This document shows, one piece after another, positions 34,849 through 43,094 of a DNA stretch of 64,000 nucleotides. The notes beneath the pieces were generated by a model. That model did not search any database, was not told the DNA's origin, and was given only the letters and a program-made list of their open reading frames with translations. How positions within the stretch are numbered: the stretch's first letter is position 1; every line of letters starts with the position of its first letter. Origin of the DNA: Bacteroidia bacterium (lineage in GTDB: Bacteria; Bacteroidota; Bacteroidia; Bacteroidales; Prolixibacteraceae); NCBI GenBank assembly GCA_025358025.1, contig JANYKW010000087.1, positions 95,227-159,226 of the forward strand, written 5' to 3'. The position numbers were made by a program, and so were the translations under genes.

Positions 34849-36162
34849 ATGGAAAATATAGTTGACGATCTGTTATCATTCGGTTTTCAGCACCAGTACA
34901 ACTCTCTTATCAAAGTGATCGGAGTTGGCGGAGGAGGAAGCAATGCTGTCAACCACATGTATCAAAACGGTATAGCCGGTGTTGATTTCGTAGTCTGTAA
35001 TACTGATGCCCAGGCACTGGCTAATAGCCCTGTCAAGGTAAAAATCCAGCTCGGCGTTACCCTCACCGAAGGGCGGGGTGCAGGGAATGCTCCTAAAAAA
35101 GGAGAGCAGGCTGCAATTGAAAATCTGGGTGAAGTCAGACAAATACTAGAGGCGGGCACAAGGATGGTCTTTATTACTGCAGGAATGGGCGGTGGAACCG
35201 GAACCGGTGCAGCACCCATCATCGCGCAACTGGCCAGAGATATGGACATCCTGACCATTGCTGTGGTGACAATGCCCTCCAAAAAGGAGGGAAAACTTCG
35301 TTATGAACAAGCCATGGACGGCATCCTGAAACTCGACAGGTATGTGGATTGTATGCTGGTTATCAGCAATGAAAATCTGCACAAAGTATATGGAGAACTA
35401 CCTGCCAGAGAGGCATTTGCCAAAGCCGATGATATTGTTTGTACTGCTGTGAAAGGCTGTGCGGAGATCATCACCTTGCATGGTAATATCAACATTGATT
35501 TTGCGGATGTTAATACGGTGATGCGCGACAGCGGGGTCTTTATCATGGGTACAGGCTTTGCAGAGGGACCTGACCGTGCCTTCCTGGCTGTTGAAGACGC
35601 ACTTCAATCCCCTTTGCTGGACAGCAACAATATTTACGGGACAGGAAACATACTGCTGAATATTATTTCCGGTGAAGAGGAGGTGAGAATGGGTGAGATC
35701 GGCCAGATTATCGATTACCTGCAGCAGGCAGCCGGTGATAACGCCAATATCATCTGGGGAAACGGATACGACCCAACGCTTGGAAACAAGATCAGTGTAA
35801 CGATTATCGCCACCGGTTTTGAGAACGATCCAAATCCCATCAGAGCAACCACACCAGTAATGGAGAAGGTAGTTATCGAAAACGAGGTAATTCCGGCACC
35901 TGACGAATATGCCGCTGCAAAAGGTTCTGCTTCACAACCCGGGGAGAATGCGCAGATGGGATTTCCTGAGACAGATGATTTATTCTTAAATGAAGAGGAT
36001 ACCATGGCAGCACCAGCAACCAGGACCGGAACCAGGAATGGTAAAAGTCCGGATGAAAAGGAGGAGCGGCCAATTATTAAACCGGAACGGGAATCTATCT
36101 CAAAATGGTTTAATAAACAGTTTGGCGGACTTTTTACGGATGATGATGAGGAGGTAAAGTGA
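34849..36162 (+). CDS. ftsZ: FtsZ paralogue with amphipathic FtsA-like C-terminus
   Basis: A 437-residue tubulin-like GTPase. The T1 loop (GGGGSNAV), T4 loop (GMGGGTGTGAAP), the EGKLR segment and the T7 catalytic loop (NIDFAD) are intact, so it should polymerise and hydrolyse GTP. It is roughly half identical by eye to the next gene over the GTPase domain. The tail differs: after an acidic linker it ends in SISKWFNKQFGGLFTDDDE (about 416-434). I417, W420, F421, F425, L428 and F429 lie on one helical face, and no PAFLRR-type peptide is present. I infer direct membrane binding. It is one of two ftsZ genes in tandem. Confidence 0.92.
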   Translation: MENIVDDLLSFGFQHQYNSLIKVIGVGGGGSNAVNHMYQNGIAGVDFVVCNTDAQALANSPVKVKIQLGVTLTEGRGAGNAPKKGEQAAIENLGEVRQILEAGTRMVFITAGMGGGTGTGAAPIIAQLARDMDILTIAVVTMPSKKEGKLRYEQAMDGILKLDRYVDCMLVISNENLHKVYGELPAREAFAKADDIVCTAVKGCAEIITLHGNINIDFADVNTVMRDSGVFIMGTGFAEGPDRAFLAVEDALQSPLLDSNNIYGTGNILLNIISGEEEVRMGEIGQIIDYLQQAAGDNANIIWGNGYDPTLGNKISVTIIATGFENDPNPIRATTPVMEKVVIENEVIPAPDEYAAAKGSASQPGENAQMGFPETDDLFLNEEDTMAAPATRTGTRNGKSPDEKEERPIIKPERESISKWFNKQFGGLFTDDDEEVK

Positions 36163-36275
36163 ACTAAAGTGACTAAAGTGAACTTAAGTATTTACGCTCC
36201 TTTTCAATTCATGATCGAAGCGTAGGTACTCGAAGTACTTGAAGTACTCGAAGTACTCGAAGTACTTCAAGTTAA
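36155..36275. repeat. Gene-end repeat between the two ftsZ genes (AAGTACTCG unit), copy 3
   Basis: From the ftsZ stop codon (36160-36162) the sequence runs AAAGTGAACT-AAAGTGACT-AAAGTGAACTT (left side). It then has about 40 bp of spacer and five units of GTACTCGAA/GTACTTGAA (36224-36270). The right-hand unit is the same as at 5711 and 7171, while the left arm has diverged. It separates the two ftsZ genes and may alter their relative expression. Confidence 0.75.
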
Positions 36276-36301
36276 AACGATAAAATATAAATAATATAGC
36301 T

Positions 36302-37720
36302 ATGAAAGAATTAATTGACTTCGATCTGCCGACTGCATCTGAAAATATCATTAAGGTAATTGGGGTAGGTGGAGGAGGTAGCAATGCCGTCAACCATATG
36401 TACAGGCAAGGAATAAAAGATGTCGATTTTGTTGTTTGCAACACCGATCTTCAGCATTTGCTAAAAAGTCCGGTTCCAGTCAAAGTGCAGTTAGGGTCTG
36501 AGCTCACCGAAGGGAGAGGAGCAGGCAACAAGCCAACAGTCGGACGCGAATCAGCCAATGAAAATATTGAAGAGATCGAAGCTATTTTTTCCGGAAATAC
36601 CAAAATGGTCTTTATCACCGCCGGAATGGGAGGAGGCACCGGTACAGGCGCTGCACCTGTCATTGCAGAGGTGGCGCGCACCAACAAGATTCTCACGATA
36701 GGCATCGTCACACTTCCTTTCCGCAACGAAGGAAAACTAAGAATTCAGCAAGCTATCGAAGGTATCCGGCAGATGGAAGGACATGTTGATTCATTGCTGA
36801 TCATCAACAACGAGCGAATCCGCGAGATATACGGTGATTTTCCAATTTCAAAAGCCTTTGCCAAGGCTGATGATGTGCTGGCAACAGCCGCCAGGGGTAT
36901 TGCGGATATTATTACCAGTACCGGTTTCATCAATGTGGACTTTGAGGATGTAAGAACTGTCATGCAAAACTCCGGCGTAGCCATCATGGGATCCGCTACC
37001 TTTAGCGGAGAGGATCGGGCCCGTAAAGCCGCAGAAGGAGCCATCAACTCGCCACTCCTTAACAACAACGATATACGGGGAGCCCGGAATATACTTGTCA
37101 ACATCACCTCCGGGGAAACGAAAGAGGTAACCATGGACGAGGTGAACCTGGTCAATGAATATGTGCAGGAGATGGCCGGTAACAGCGCTGATCTTATCCA
37201 TGGAATTGCTGTAGACCCTTTGTTGGGTGATGCACTCACCGTGACAGTTATTGCTACCGGGTTCAAGACCAGTTCTATCCCTGAATTCAGAACAGGAACT
37301 ACAGAAGAAAAGATTCGTGTCCCTATTGACGAAGAAGTTTCCGACAGCACTCTTTCATCTGCCGGAGGCGAAACCTTCTTCCCCGGAGATCCGACCAACG
37401 GACATGCATGGATAGATGATATTCATGAAGCAGTTATTGAAAGACTCTATCCCAAAAGAATGATTGATCCGTTTTCCGGTTCGCCGGAAGTTGTCAAGAA
37501 AGTCATGCACGTTGATTTCTACAACCAGACCGAAGAATACATCAATGAACTGTCCAAAGTACCCGCTTTTGAAAGACGCCGGATGAAACAGCAGAAATCG
37601 GGAGGAACAAAGGAAAAAGATAACGGGAAATCAATGTCCCGGTATTCAATATCCAATCATGCGGATGATGGACTTAAACTAAGGAAAAACAACTCTTTCT
37701 TGCACGACAAAGCAGATTGA
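36302..37720 (+). CDS. ftsZ: FtsZ with canonical C-terminal peptide
   Basis: A 472-residue FtsZ. GTPase loops are intact: GGGGSNAV (T1), GMGGGTGTGAAP (T4), NEGKLR and NVDFED (T7). The long tail carries VPAFERRR (about 420-427), which matches the conserved C-terminal peptide that binds FtsA and other partners, followed by about 45 more residues ending NNSFLHDKAD. From memory that ending resembles other Bacteroidota FtsZ proteins, so I regard this as the housekeeping copy although it is second in order. It is separated from the first ftsZ by a repeat-bearing 139-bp gap. Confidence 0.93.
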   Translation: MKELIDFDLPTASENIIKVIGVGGGGSNAVNHMYRQGIKDVDFVVCNTDLQHLLKSPVPVKVQLGSELTEGRGAGNKPTVGRESANENIEEIEAIFSGNTKMVFITAGMGGGTGTGAAPVIAEVARTNKILTIGIVTLPFRNEGKLRIQQAIEGIRQMEGHVDSLLIINNERIREIYGDFPISKAFAKADDVLATAARGIADIITSTGFINVDFEDVRTVMQNSGVAIMGSATFSGEDRARKAAEGAINSPLLNNNDIRGARNILVNITSGETKEVTMDEVNLVNEYVQEMAGNSADLIHGIAVDPLLGDALTVTVIATGFKTSSIPEFRTGTTEEKIRVPIDEEVSDSTLSSAGGETFFPGDPTNGHAWIDDIHEAVIERLYPKRMIDPFSGSPEVVKKVMHVDFYNQTEEYINELSKVPAFERRRMKQQKSGGTKEKDNGKSMSRYSISNHADDGLKLRKNNSFLHDKAD

Positions 37721-37753
37721 AACTCATAACACATCACTTATATTACTCCTGTC

Positions 37754-38203
37754 ATGACAATATTTGATCAGATCAGCGACGACATCCGTGCGGCCATGCT
37801 GGCCCGGGATAAAGAGAGGCTGGAGGCTGTAAGGAACATCAAAAAAGTGTTGCTTGAAGCCAGAACAGCCAGGAGTGGGGCGGAAGATCTTCCCGATGAA
37901 GAGGCCCTCAAAGCGATTGCCAAACTCGCCAAACAGGGACGGGATTCTGCTGCAATATACGATCAGCAGAACAGACCAGACCTTGCAGCATTTGAAATGG
38001 CCCAGGTTAAGATTTACGATGGCTATCTTCCTGCGCAGATGAGCCCGGAGGAACTGAAAGCCTCCATTCTGGCCATCATTGCCTCCTGCGAGGCAACTTC
38101 CATGAAAGAAATGGGGAAAGTGATGGGGATCGCAACCAAAGAACTCGCCGGGAAAGTTGATGGGAAATTGATCTCTGAAACAGTGAAGAGTTTGCTGGGT
38201 TAA
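37754..38203 (+). CDS. GatB/YqeY domain protein
   Basis: A 149-residue all-helical protein of the YqeY family (FDQISDDIRAAMLARDKERLEAVRNIKK start, KEMGKVMGIATKELAGKVDG near the end). The domain resembles the tRNA-binding tail of GatB, but free-standing YqeY has no firm function. It follows ftsZ by 33 bp and is probably the last gene of the cluster; this position is common in Bacteroidota. Confidence 0.88.
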   Translation: MTIFDQISDDIRAAMLARDKERLEAVRNIKKVLLEARTARSGAEDLPDEEALKAIAKLAKQGRDSAAIYDQQNRPDLAAFEMAQVKIYDGYLPAQMSPEELKASILAIIASCEATSMKEMGKVMGIATKELAGKVDGKLISETVKSLLG

Positions 38204-38247
38204 ATCCTGTCCACCAAAGGTTTGAAAATACGTTATTATTGAGTAAG

Positions 38248-38279
38248 TTTGAAAATCTCTGATTTTCAGCCTATTTTTT
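38248..38279 (+). promoter_or_regulatory. Predicted promoter of the 38.3-kb membrane protein
   Basis: TTTG at 38248-38251 and TATTTTTT at 38272-38279 (7 of 8 to TAnnTTTG) are exactly 20 bp apart. The predicted leader is about 21 nt. Confidence 0.45.
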
Positions 38280-38304
38280 AGTTAATTTATACAAATACAA
38301 TATT

Positions 38305-38985
38305 ATGAAAGCATTCGTCATGATCACCCTGCTGGCTGGATTGATTTCTTTTGAATCGATGGCCCAGAACGCGACAACAACCAAACCGCAGCAGGCAAAA
38401 AAGGACACAACTGCTACTGTTGACTTGCTTGGTGAAATGAATCAGACTGTTACGCAGAAAGAAAAATTGCTGCCGGACAAGATTCTTTTTACTCAGCGTA
38501 TTTTCTGGGGAGAAAAGGGTCTCATGCGAACCTTCAATGCTTTTGAACTTACTCCAGAGAAAAGGATGAAGGAGTTAAAGGTGAGGCGTACCATGCTTGT
38601 TACCCATCAGATCATGGGTATGCTGACGTTGGGGGGAATGATCGCGCAAGGTTTTGTCGGTGCAAAACTCTATCATGCTACCGGAAGCGATTATCAGAAC
38701 ATAAAAGATACGCATGAAGCCCTGGCTACAGCCGTCGAAATTGGTTATTTCAGTACTGCGGCTTTATCCCTCTTTGCCCCGCCAAAGATGCTGAATGAGC
38801 GCAAAGGATACAGCAGCATCAAATTGCACAAGGTATTGGCCATGGTTCATTTCACCGGAATGATAACAACCATGGTTTTGGCCGGTCAGCTTGAAAGTAA
38901 CCCGGATCTCAAACCCTGGCACAGGGCAGCCGCTTTCACCACTTTTGGCGCATTTACCGCTTCCATGATTGTGATTAAATTCTAG
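38305..38985 (+). CDS. Exported 4-TM histidine-containing membrane protein, possible b-type cytochrome
   Basis: A 226-residue protein with a signal peptide (about 1-20, ending SMAQ), a hydrophilic stretch of about 75 residues, then four predicted membrane helices. Histidines lie in or at helix ends: VTHQIMGM in helix 1, LHKVLAMVHFTGM in helix 3 and PWHRAAAF before helix 4. This pattern recalls cytochrome b561-type heme proteins, but no family was recognised with confidence. It is followed by a Rieske lipoprotein, a COG4315 lipoprotein and YceI, which supports a redox role. Confidence 0.55.
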   Translation: MKAFVMITLLAGLISFESMAQNATTTKPQQAKKDTTATVDLLGEMNQTVTQKEKLLPDKILFTQRIFWGEKGLMRTFNAFELTPEKRMKELKVRRTMLVTHQIMGMLTLGGMIAQGFVGAKLYHATGSDYQNIKDTHEALATAVEIGYFSTAALSLFAPPKMLNERKGYSSIKLHKVLAMVHFTGMITTMVLAGQLESNPDLKPWHRAAAFTTFGAFTASMIVIKF

Positions 38986-39082
38986 AAAAAAAATAAGTTA
39001 TTAATTTTTGAAACTTTTCATATTTATAAACGTTCTAAATAACATATTTGATTACTCATTGTGTTTTATTTAAACGAAGAAT

Positions 39083-39517
39083 ATGGAAAGGAATAAATTT
39101 TTCTCAACTTTAGGGATTTCTGCAGGGATGTTATTTTTAGCTCCGATGATGAGTTCTTGCAGCAAGAGTCTGGATAACAGCACTCCAACCCCAGGAGGAA
39201 ACACGAGTGCTGTGGATTTTACCCTGGATCTGACATCATCAGCATACGCTATGCTTAACAGCAATGGCGGTTCTGTCGTCAAAGACAATATCATTATTGC
39301 CCGTACTTCGTCGGGAGCCTATGTTGCTGTTACATCGATATGTTCCCATGCCCAGTATAATCCGATTTCTTTTGAAAGTGCTGCCAGCAGGTTCCACTGC
39401 CCTAATCATGGCTCCAACTTTTCCACCGATGGTTCAGTTATTAACGGCCCGGCATTAAAAGCATTAACGAAGTACAATACACAACTTACCGGAACTAGTT
39501 TACGGATTTATTCCTAG
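39083..39517 (+). CDS. Rieske-type [2Fe-2S] lipoprotein
   Basis: A 144-residue exported protein with a lipoprotein signal ending MSSC (C27) and a Pro/Thr-rich linker. The Rieske cluster ligands are C-S-H in ICSHAQYN and CPNH in FHCPNHGSNF. The first motif lacks the second cysteine of the high-potential disulfide type (CxHxGC), so the redox potential may be lower than in bc1-type Rieske proteins. It is expected to carry electrons at the outer face of a membrane. Neighbours on both sides are also exported. Confidence 0.85.
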   Translation: MERNKFFSTLGISAGMLFLAPMMSSCSKSLDNSTPTPGGNTSAVDFTLDLTSSAYAMLNSNGGSVVKDNIIIARTSSGAYVAVTSICSHAQYNPISFESAASRFHCPNHGSNFSTDGSVINGPALKALTKYNTQLTGTSLRIYS

Positions 39518-39701
39518 AAAGAAGGGAAAAATTACAATCTATTAATCATAGAATTGCGATACATCATTTAAAATGATCGAATATCCATGTCCTGAATTAA
39601 TAAATGGAATTAGTCTAATTAAAAATAAACATTCAAAAGATTAACATAATATTTCGCAAACACTTTGATAATTAACATATAATACAATTAAAAACAACGC
39701 T

Positions 39702-40580
39702 ATGAAAGGAAAATACCTTTTTTTGAATGCAATTTTATTGATTGCATCCGGGTTTGTGCTGACGGAATGTCAGAAATCTGAAACCATCGCCGATCCAGTT
39801 GAAATTAAGCTTTCAACCTCTTCTGCACTGGGAAATTATCTTACGGACAAAGATGGAAATGCTTTGTATTTCTTCTCACAGGATGCCAACGGAATAAACA
39901 ATTGCACCGGTGGATGCACGACAGCCTGGCCAATATTTACGGTTACTGCGTTAACTTTGGAAAAGCTGGGCCCTGGTTTGGTACTCACTGATTTTGGTTC
40001 GGTTACTGCCTCAACAGGAACTCAGGTAACTTACAAAGGATGGCCTCTCTATTATTATGCACCCGGGGGTGTACGCGAGAAGCCTAATTTAACGAGTGGT
40101 GAAGGGGTTAATGGAGCTTGGTTTGTGGCTAAACCGGATTATACAATCATGCTGGCAAACGCCCAGTTGCTTGGTGCTGATGGATTAAATTACGTCGTAT
40201 CCACAGCCAATGTATATTCTGTAGGCATTGGCAAAACAGCTTATTTTACTGACCTGGCCGGACGTACACTTTACGCTTTTTACAAAGACAGTTCCAATGT
40301 TAACAAGTACACCAAAGCAGACCTGTCAAACAACGGTACCTGGCCAATCTACGAAACGGATAAAATAGTAGTGCCATCTATCTTGGATAAAACAATGTTT
40401 GCCAGTATCACTATTTATGGTAAAAAGCAGTTGACATACAAAGGATGGCCCATGTATTACTATGGTCCGGATGCAGATGTCAACGGATTGTTCAGGGGAA
40501 GCAACAAAGGAGTCAGTGTTCCCAAACCAAACATCTGGCCCGTTTTTATGAAAGAATATCCGGCTGCTCCCAAAAAGTAG
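39702..40580 (+). CDS. COG4315 secreted-repeat lipoprotein, two repeats
   Basis: A 292-residue lipoprotein (signal ending LTEC). Two copies of the 'secreted repeat of unknown function' are visible. The first has NYLTDKDGNALYFFSQD, CTGGCTTAWPIF and TYKGWPLYYY. The second has YFTDLAGRTLYAFYKD, GTWPIYETD and TYKGWPMYYYGPD. The first copy keeps a Cys pair (C-TGG-C) that the second lacks. No reaction is known for the family, which is often found near redox proteins. A strong hairpin follows 30 bp after its stop. Confidence 0.82.
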   Translation: MKGKYLFLNAILLIASGFVLTECQKSETIADPVEIKLSTSSALGNYLTDKDGNALYFFSQDANGINNCTGGCTTAWPIFTVTALTLEKLGPGLVLTDFGSVTASTGTQVTYKGWPLYYYAPGGVREKPNLTSGEGVNGAWFVAKPDYTIMLANAQLLGADGLNYVVSTANVYSVGIGKTAYFTDLAGRTLYAFYKDSSNVNKYTKADLSNNGTWPIYETDKIVVPSILDKTMFASITIYGKKQLTYKGWPMYYYGPDADVNGLFRGSNKGVSVPKPNIWPVFMKEYPAAPKK

Positions 40581-40610
40581 CTTTCCGGCTGATTGAATTC
40601 CGGATTTGGT

Positions 40611-40658
40611 ATATCAAATTGGGCATCCCGCATATAAGGGATTTGTTCAATTTGATAT
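40611..40658. terminator. Long hairpin after the COG4315 gene
   Basis: ATATCAAATTG (40611-40621) pairs perfectly with CAATTTGATAT (40648-40658). Inside, ATCCC (40625-40629) pairs with GGGAT (40638-40642). This is a stable two-part stem 30 bp after the stop codon. No U tract follows, so it may be a 3'-end stabiliser or a processing site as much as a terminator. Confidence 0.6.
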
Positions 40659-40782
40659 TCCACTGGAATCCCCTTGTATTTAATCTGTAGAGCGGAGATT
40701 TTAGTCAGAACAGTATGAGTTGATCTTCACAAAGTTTCCTAACTTCCCTGATAATTTATCGTACGCAAATATAAAAGCTGCC

Positions 40783-41325
40783 ATGAGAAAAACAGGAGTA
40801 TTATTGATTGCCATGATTTTGGTTGTCAATGTTTTCGCACAAAATAGGGTTAAAGTCAGTTGTATTAAGGAGGAATCCTCGATTACTTATTCCATGAGAC
40901 ACCCTTTGCATGCCTGGACAGGCGAAAGCAAGGAGATTAATTCCATTATTCTGACAGATGAAGCCAGGAGTGTCATTTACCAGGTAGCCGTTTCTGCCAA
41001 AATATCCACTTTCGACAGCAAGAATGCAAACCGCGACTCTCACATGATTGAGGTCACAGAAGGTCTGAAATTTCCAAATGTCACCTACGTGAGTACTTCA
41101 GTTACCATTGAAGGCAATGAATTTGTATCGATGGGAACTTTGACCTTTCATGGCGTGAGCCAGCCTGTTGCGCTAAAAGGTAAATTGAACAAAGAGGGGA
41201 CTAAATTGACTTTTACCGGAGATTTTAATCTAAAATTGACCCAATTTCAGGTTGATCCTCCATCATTGATGGGGATAAATACGGACGATGATTTCAAACT
41301 GGAGTTCAAAGCGGTGTATCAATAG
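40783..41325 (+). CDS. YceI-family periplasmic protein
   Basis: A 180-residue exported lipocalin-like protein of the YceI family. From the ATG at 40783 it has a clean signal peptide (ending VFAQ); a longer frame from 40720 would hide it. Typical elements are SYSMRHPLHAWTG-like SITYSMRHPLHAWTG, NRDSHM and FHGVSQPV. YceI proteins bind isoprenoid or other hydrophobic ligands in the periplasm. The last 7 bp overlap the convergent kinase gene. Confidence 0.82.
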   Translation: MRKTGVLLIAMILVVNVFAQNRVKVSCIKEESSITYSMRHPLHAWTGESKEINSIILTDEARSVIYQVAVSAKISTFDSKNANRDSHMIEVTEGLKFPNVTYVSTSVTIEGNEFVSMGTLTFHGVSQPVALKGKLNKEGTKLTFTGDFNLKLTQFQVDPPSLMGINTDDDFKLEFKAVYQ

Positions 41326-42989
41326 TCGAAACTGCTTCCGCCGAGAAATTCCCTGAGAACGGATGTAGGTGGGATCTCGGTTTCAGGGATAAAATTAAAG
41401 TAAGAGATGAAGATCAGAAGTCTCATCGCCTCGGCATATTCAGGTTCATTCTCCTTCACCGATTTCAGCAGAATATTTGCATATCTTTTCAAAACAGCCA
41501 ATTCATAGGCCAGCGCCGAGTTGAAAATGATATCCGCGTTTTCCTGGTAGGGGAAGATGTGCTTTTCTTCGCCTCTGCGAACACTGGGCCATCGTTGGAT
41601 CGTCTTTGTTGCACTGTAGCCCCTGTATTTGGCATCCCTGATCATCCTCCTAAGCAGCCTGTTATCAGTTGTTGGAACATAAGTGTGTTCATCCACAGAG
41701 ATTTGCGTTAGTGCAGATATAAAAATCCTGAAACACTTTGCCGGATCTATCATCGGAATCAAACCCGGGTTGAGACCATGAATCCCTTCAATGATCAGGA
41801 TAGAATCCTTTTTCATACACAAGAAATCTCCTTTGAAAACCCGTTCTCCTGACTGGAAGTCGAAATGTGGCATCTCAACCTGGTCACCGTTGAGAAGCTT
41901 CAGTAATATTTCGTTAAAAAATTGTACATCAATAGCTTCCAATACCTCAAAATCATAGGCGCCTTTCTCATCCTTCGGGGTGTGATCCCTGTCTACAAAG
42001 AAATCGTCGAGTGCAATCTGTATGGCATGCAACCCATTGACGGCTAATTGTACACTCAGACGTTTGCTGAATGTTGTTTTTCCGGAACTTGAAGGTCCGG
42101 CAATCAAAATAATGTTAACCGTACCACGTTTCTCCGTAATTATCGTAGCAATTTCTGCAATTTTTTTTTCGTGAAGGGCTTCTGATACTTTAATTACATC
42201 TCCGGCATCACCATTTGCTGTCATTTGATTCAAATGAGAAATATCATTAACACCCAGAATGGCTGTTCTTTGCTTGTGTTCCCTGAAAATTCCGAATAGC
42301 TTTTCTTGTTCGATGGCTGGTTCCAGTTCATCCATATTCCCGGGTTTGGGAAATCTGAGCAGCACCCCGTCGTAATATTTTTCCAGGCCGAATTTTGTGA
42401 CTTGCCCTGTTGTTAGAAGCATGTGACCGTAGAAGAAGTTGAAATGGCCGTTTAATTCATAAACCGGCGCATACAATCTGCCGTAAGCTCTGAAAAGTTC
42501 GGCTTTCCTGGTAAGGCCCTCCTGTTCATATAATTCAACTGCCTTTTCGGTCAGCATTGCTTTTCGTTGGACAGGCAAATCCTGATGAATCAGGTTGTTC
42601 ATCTCTTCTTTCATAAGCCAGATATCTTCTTCTGTCAGCTGATGATCCAGCTCTTCGATGCTGCAATAGTATCCCTTGGAGATGGCATGGTCGATTCTCA
42701 ACTTTGCATCTGGCCAAAGCGTTTTTACTGCAGTGCAGAGAATAAAAGAGAGCGTCCGGAGGTAAATCCGCTGACCGTCCTGGTTGGAGTAGTCGAAGAA
42801 TTCGATCTGTTTTGGTTTGACCAGTTCGAAATCCATTGGTTTCACCCTGTGGTTAACATAAGCCCCGCAAATAGATCCGGCCAGAGTTATTCCCATTTTT
42901 TGTGCAATATCTGACAGGGTAGTTCCAAGAGGGAAAATGGCGCTTGTTCTGCTATTGACGCAGTAAATCTCTATATTTTTCATACACAC
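41319..42989 (-). CDS. Nucleoside kinase: TGS/ThrRS-like N-terminus fused to a uridine-kinase domain
   Basis: A 556-residue protein. Residues about 1-65 form a TGS-like domain, and about 70-250 resemble the second additional domain of threonyl-tRNA synthetase (DHAISKGYYCSIEE). From about 285 onward it is a uridine-kinase/phosphoribulokinase domain with Walker A GPSSSGKTTFSKR and ALDDFFVDRD. This fusion is widespread in Bacteroidota and is annotated as nucleoside kinase; the substrate is not proven here. Two start codons (42989 and 42983) are two residues apart. Confidence 0.85.
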   Translation of the reverse strand: MCMKNIEIYCVNSRTSAIFPLGTTLSDIAQKMGITLAGSICGAYVNHRVKPMDFELVKPKQIEFFDYSNQDGQRIYLRTLSFILCTAVKTLWPDAKLRIDHAISKGYYCSIEELDHQLTEEDIWLMKEEMNNLIHQDLPVQRKAMLTEKAVELYEQEGLTRKAELFRAYGRLYAPVYELNGHFNFFYGHMLLTTGQVTKFGLEKYYDGVLLRFPKPGNMDELEPAIEQEKLFGIFREHKQRTAILGVNDISHLNQMTANGDAGDVIKVSEALHEKKIAEIATIITEKRGTVNIILIAGPSSSGKTTFSKRLSVQLAVNGLHAIQIALDDFFVDRDHTPKDEKGAYDFEVLEAIDVQFFNEILLKLLNGDQVEMPHFDFQSGERVFKGDFLCMKKDSILIIEGIHGLNPGLIPMIDPAKCFRIFISALTQISVDEHTYVPTTDNRLLRRMIRDAKYRGYSATKTIQRWPSVRRGEEKHIFPYQENADIIFNSALAYELAVLKRYANILLKSVKENEPEYAEAMRLLIFISYFNFIPETEIPPTSVLREFLGGSSFDY

Positions 42990-43005
42990 ATGATCTAGGA
43001 TGGTT

Positions 43006-43013
43006 CAAATTTA
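43006..43013 (-). promoter_or_regulatory. Predicted -7 box of the nucleoside kinase gene
   Basis: The minus strand reads TAAATTTG, an exact TAnnTTTG match, with a predicted leader of about 13-20 nt. No clear -33 box is seen. It lies just downstream of the terminator of the preceding operon. Confidence 0.4.
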
Positions 43014-43044
43014 AGAAAAAGAGGGTAACATGCCTGATCCGGAT

Positions 43045-43072
43045 AAAAAAAAAGCTCCGGAACACCCGGAGC
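43045..43072 (-). terminator. Strong intrinsic terminator of the mltD-uvrA-thioredoxin operon
   Basis: CCGGAGC and GCTCCGG pair perfectly (43054-43060 with 43066-43072) around a 5-nt loop. On the minus strand nine T residues (43053-43045) follow directly. This is a textbook rho-independent terminator, 22 bp after the stop of the small membrane protein. Confidence 0.9.
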
Positions 43073-43094
43073 CAGTTTATTCATTGGATACCAA

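Noticed and set aside
34849..37720. The possibility that one ftsZ copy is a pseudogene or that the pair is one gene split by a frameshift.
   Set aside because: Each has a full-length open frame, its own start, complete GTPase motifs and a full tail.
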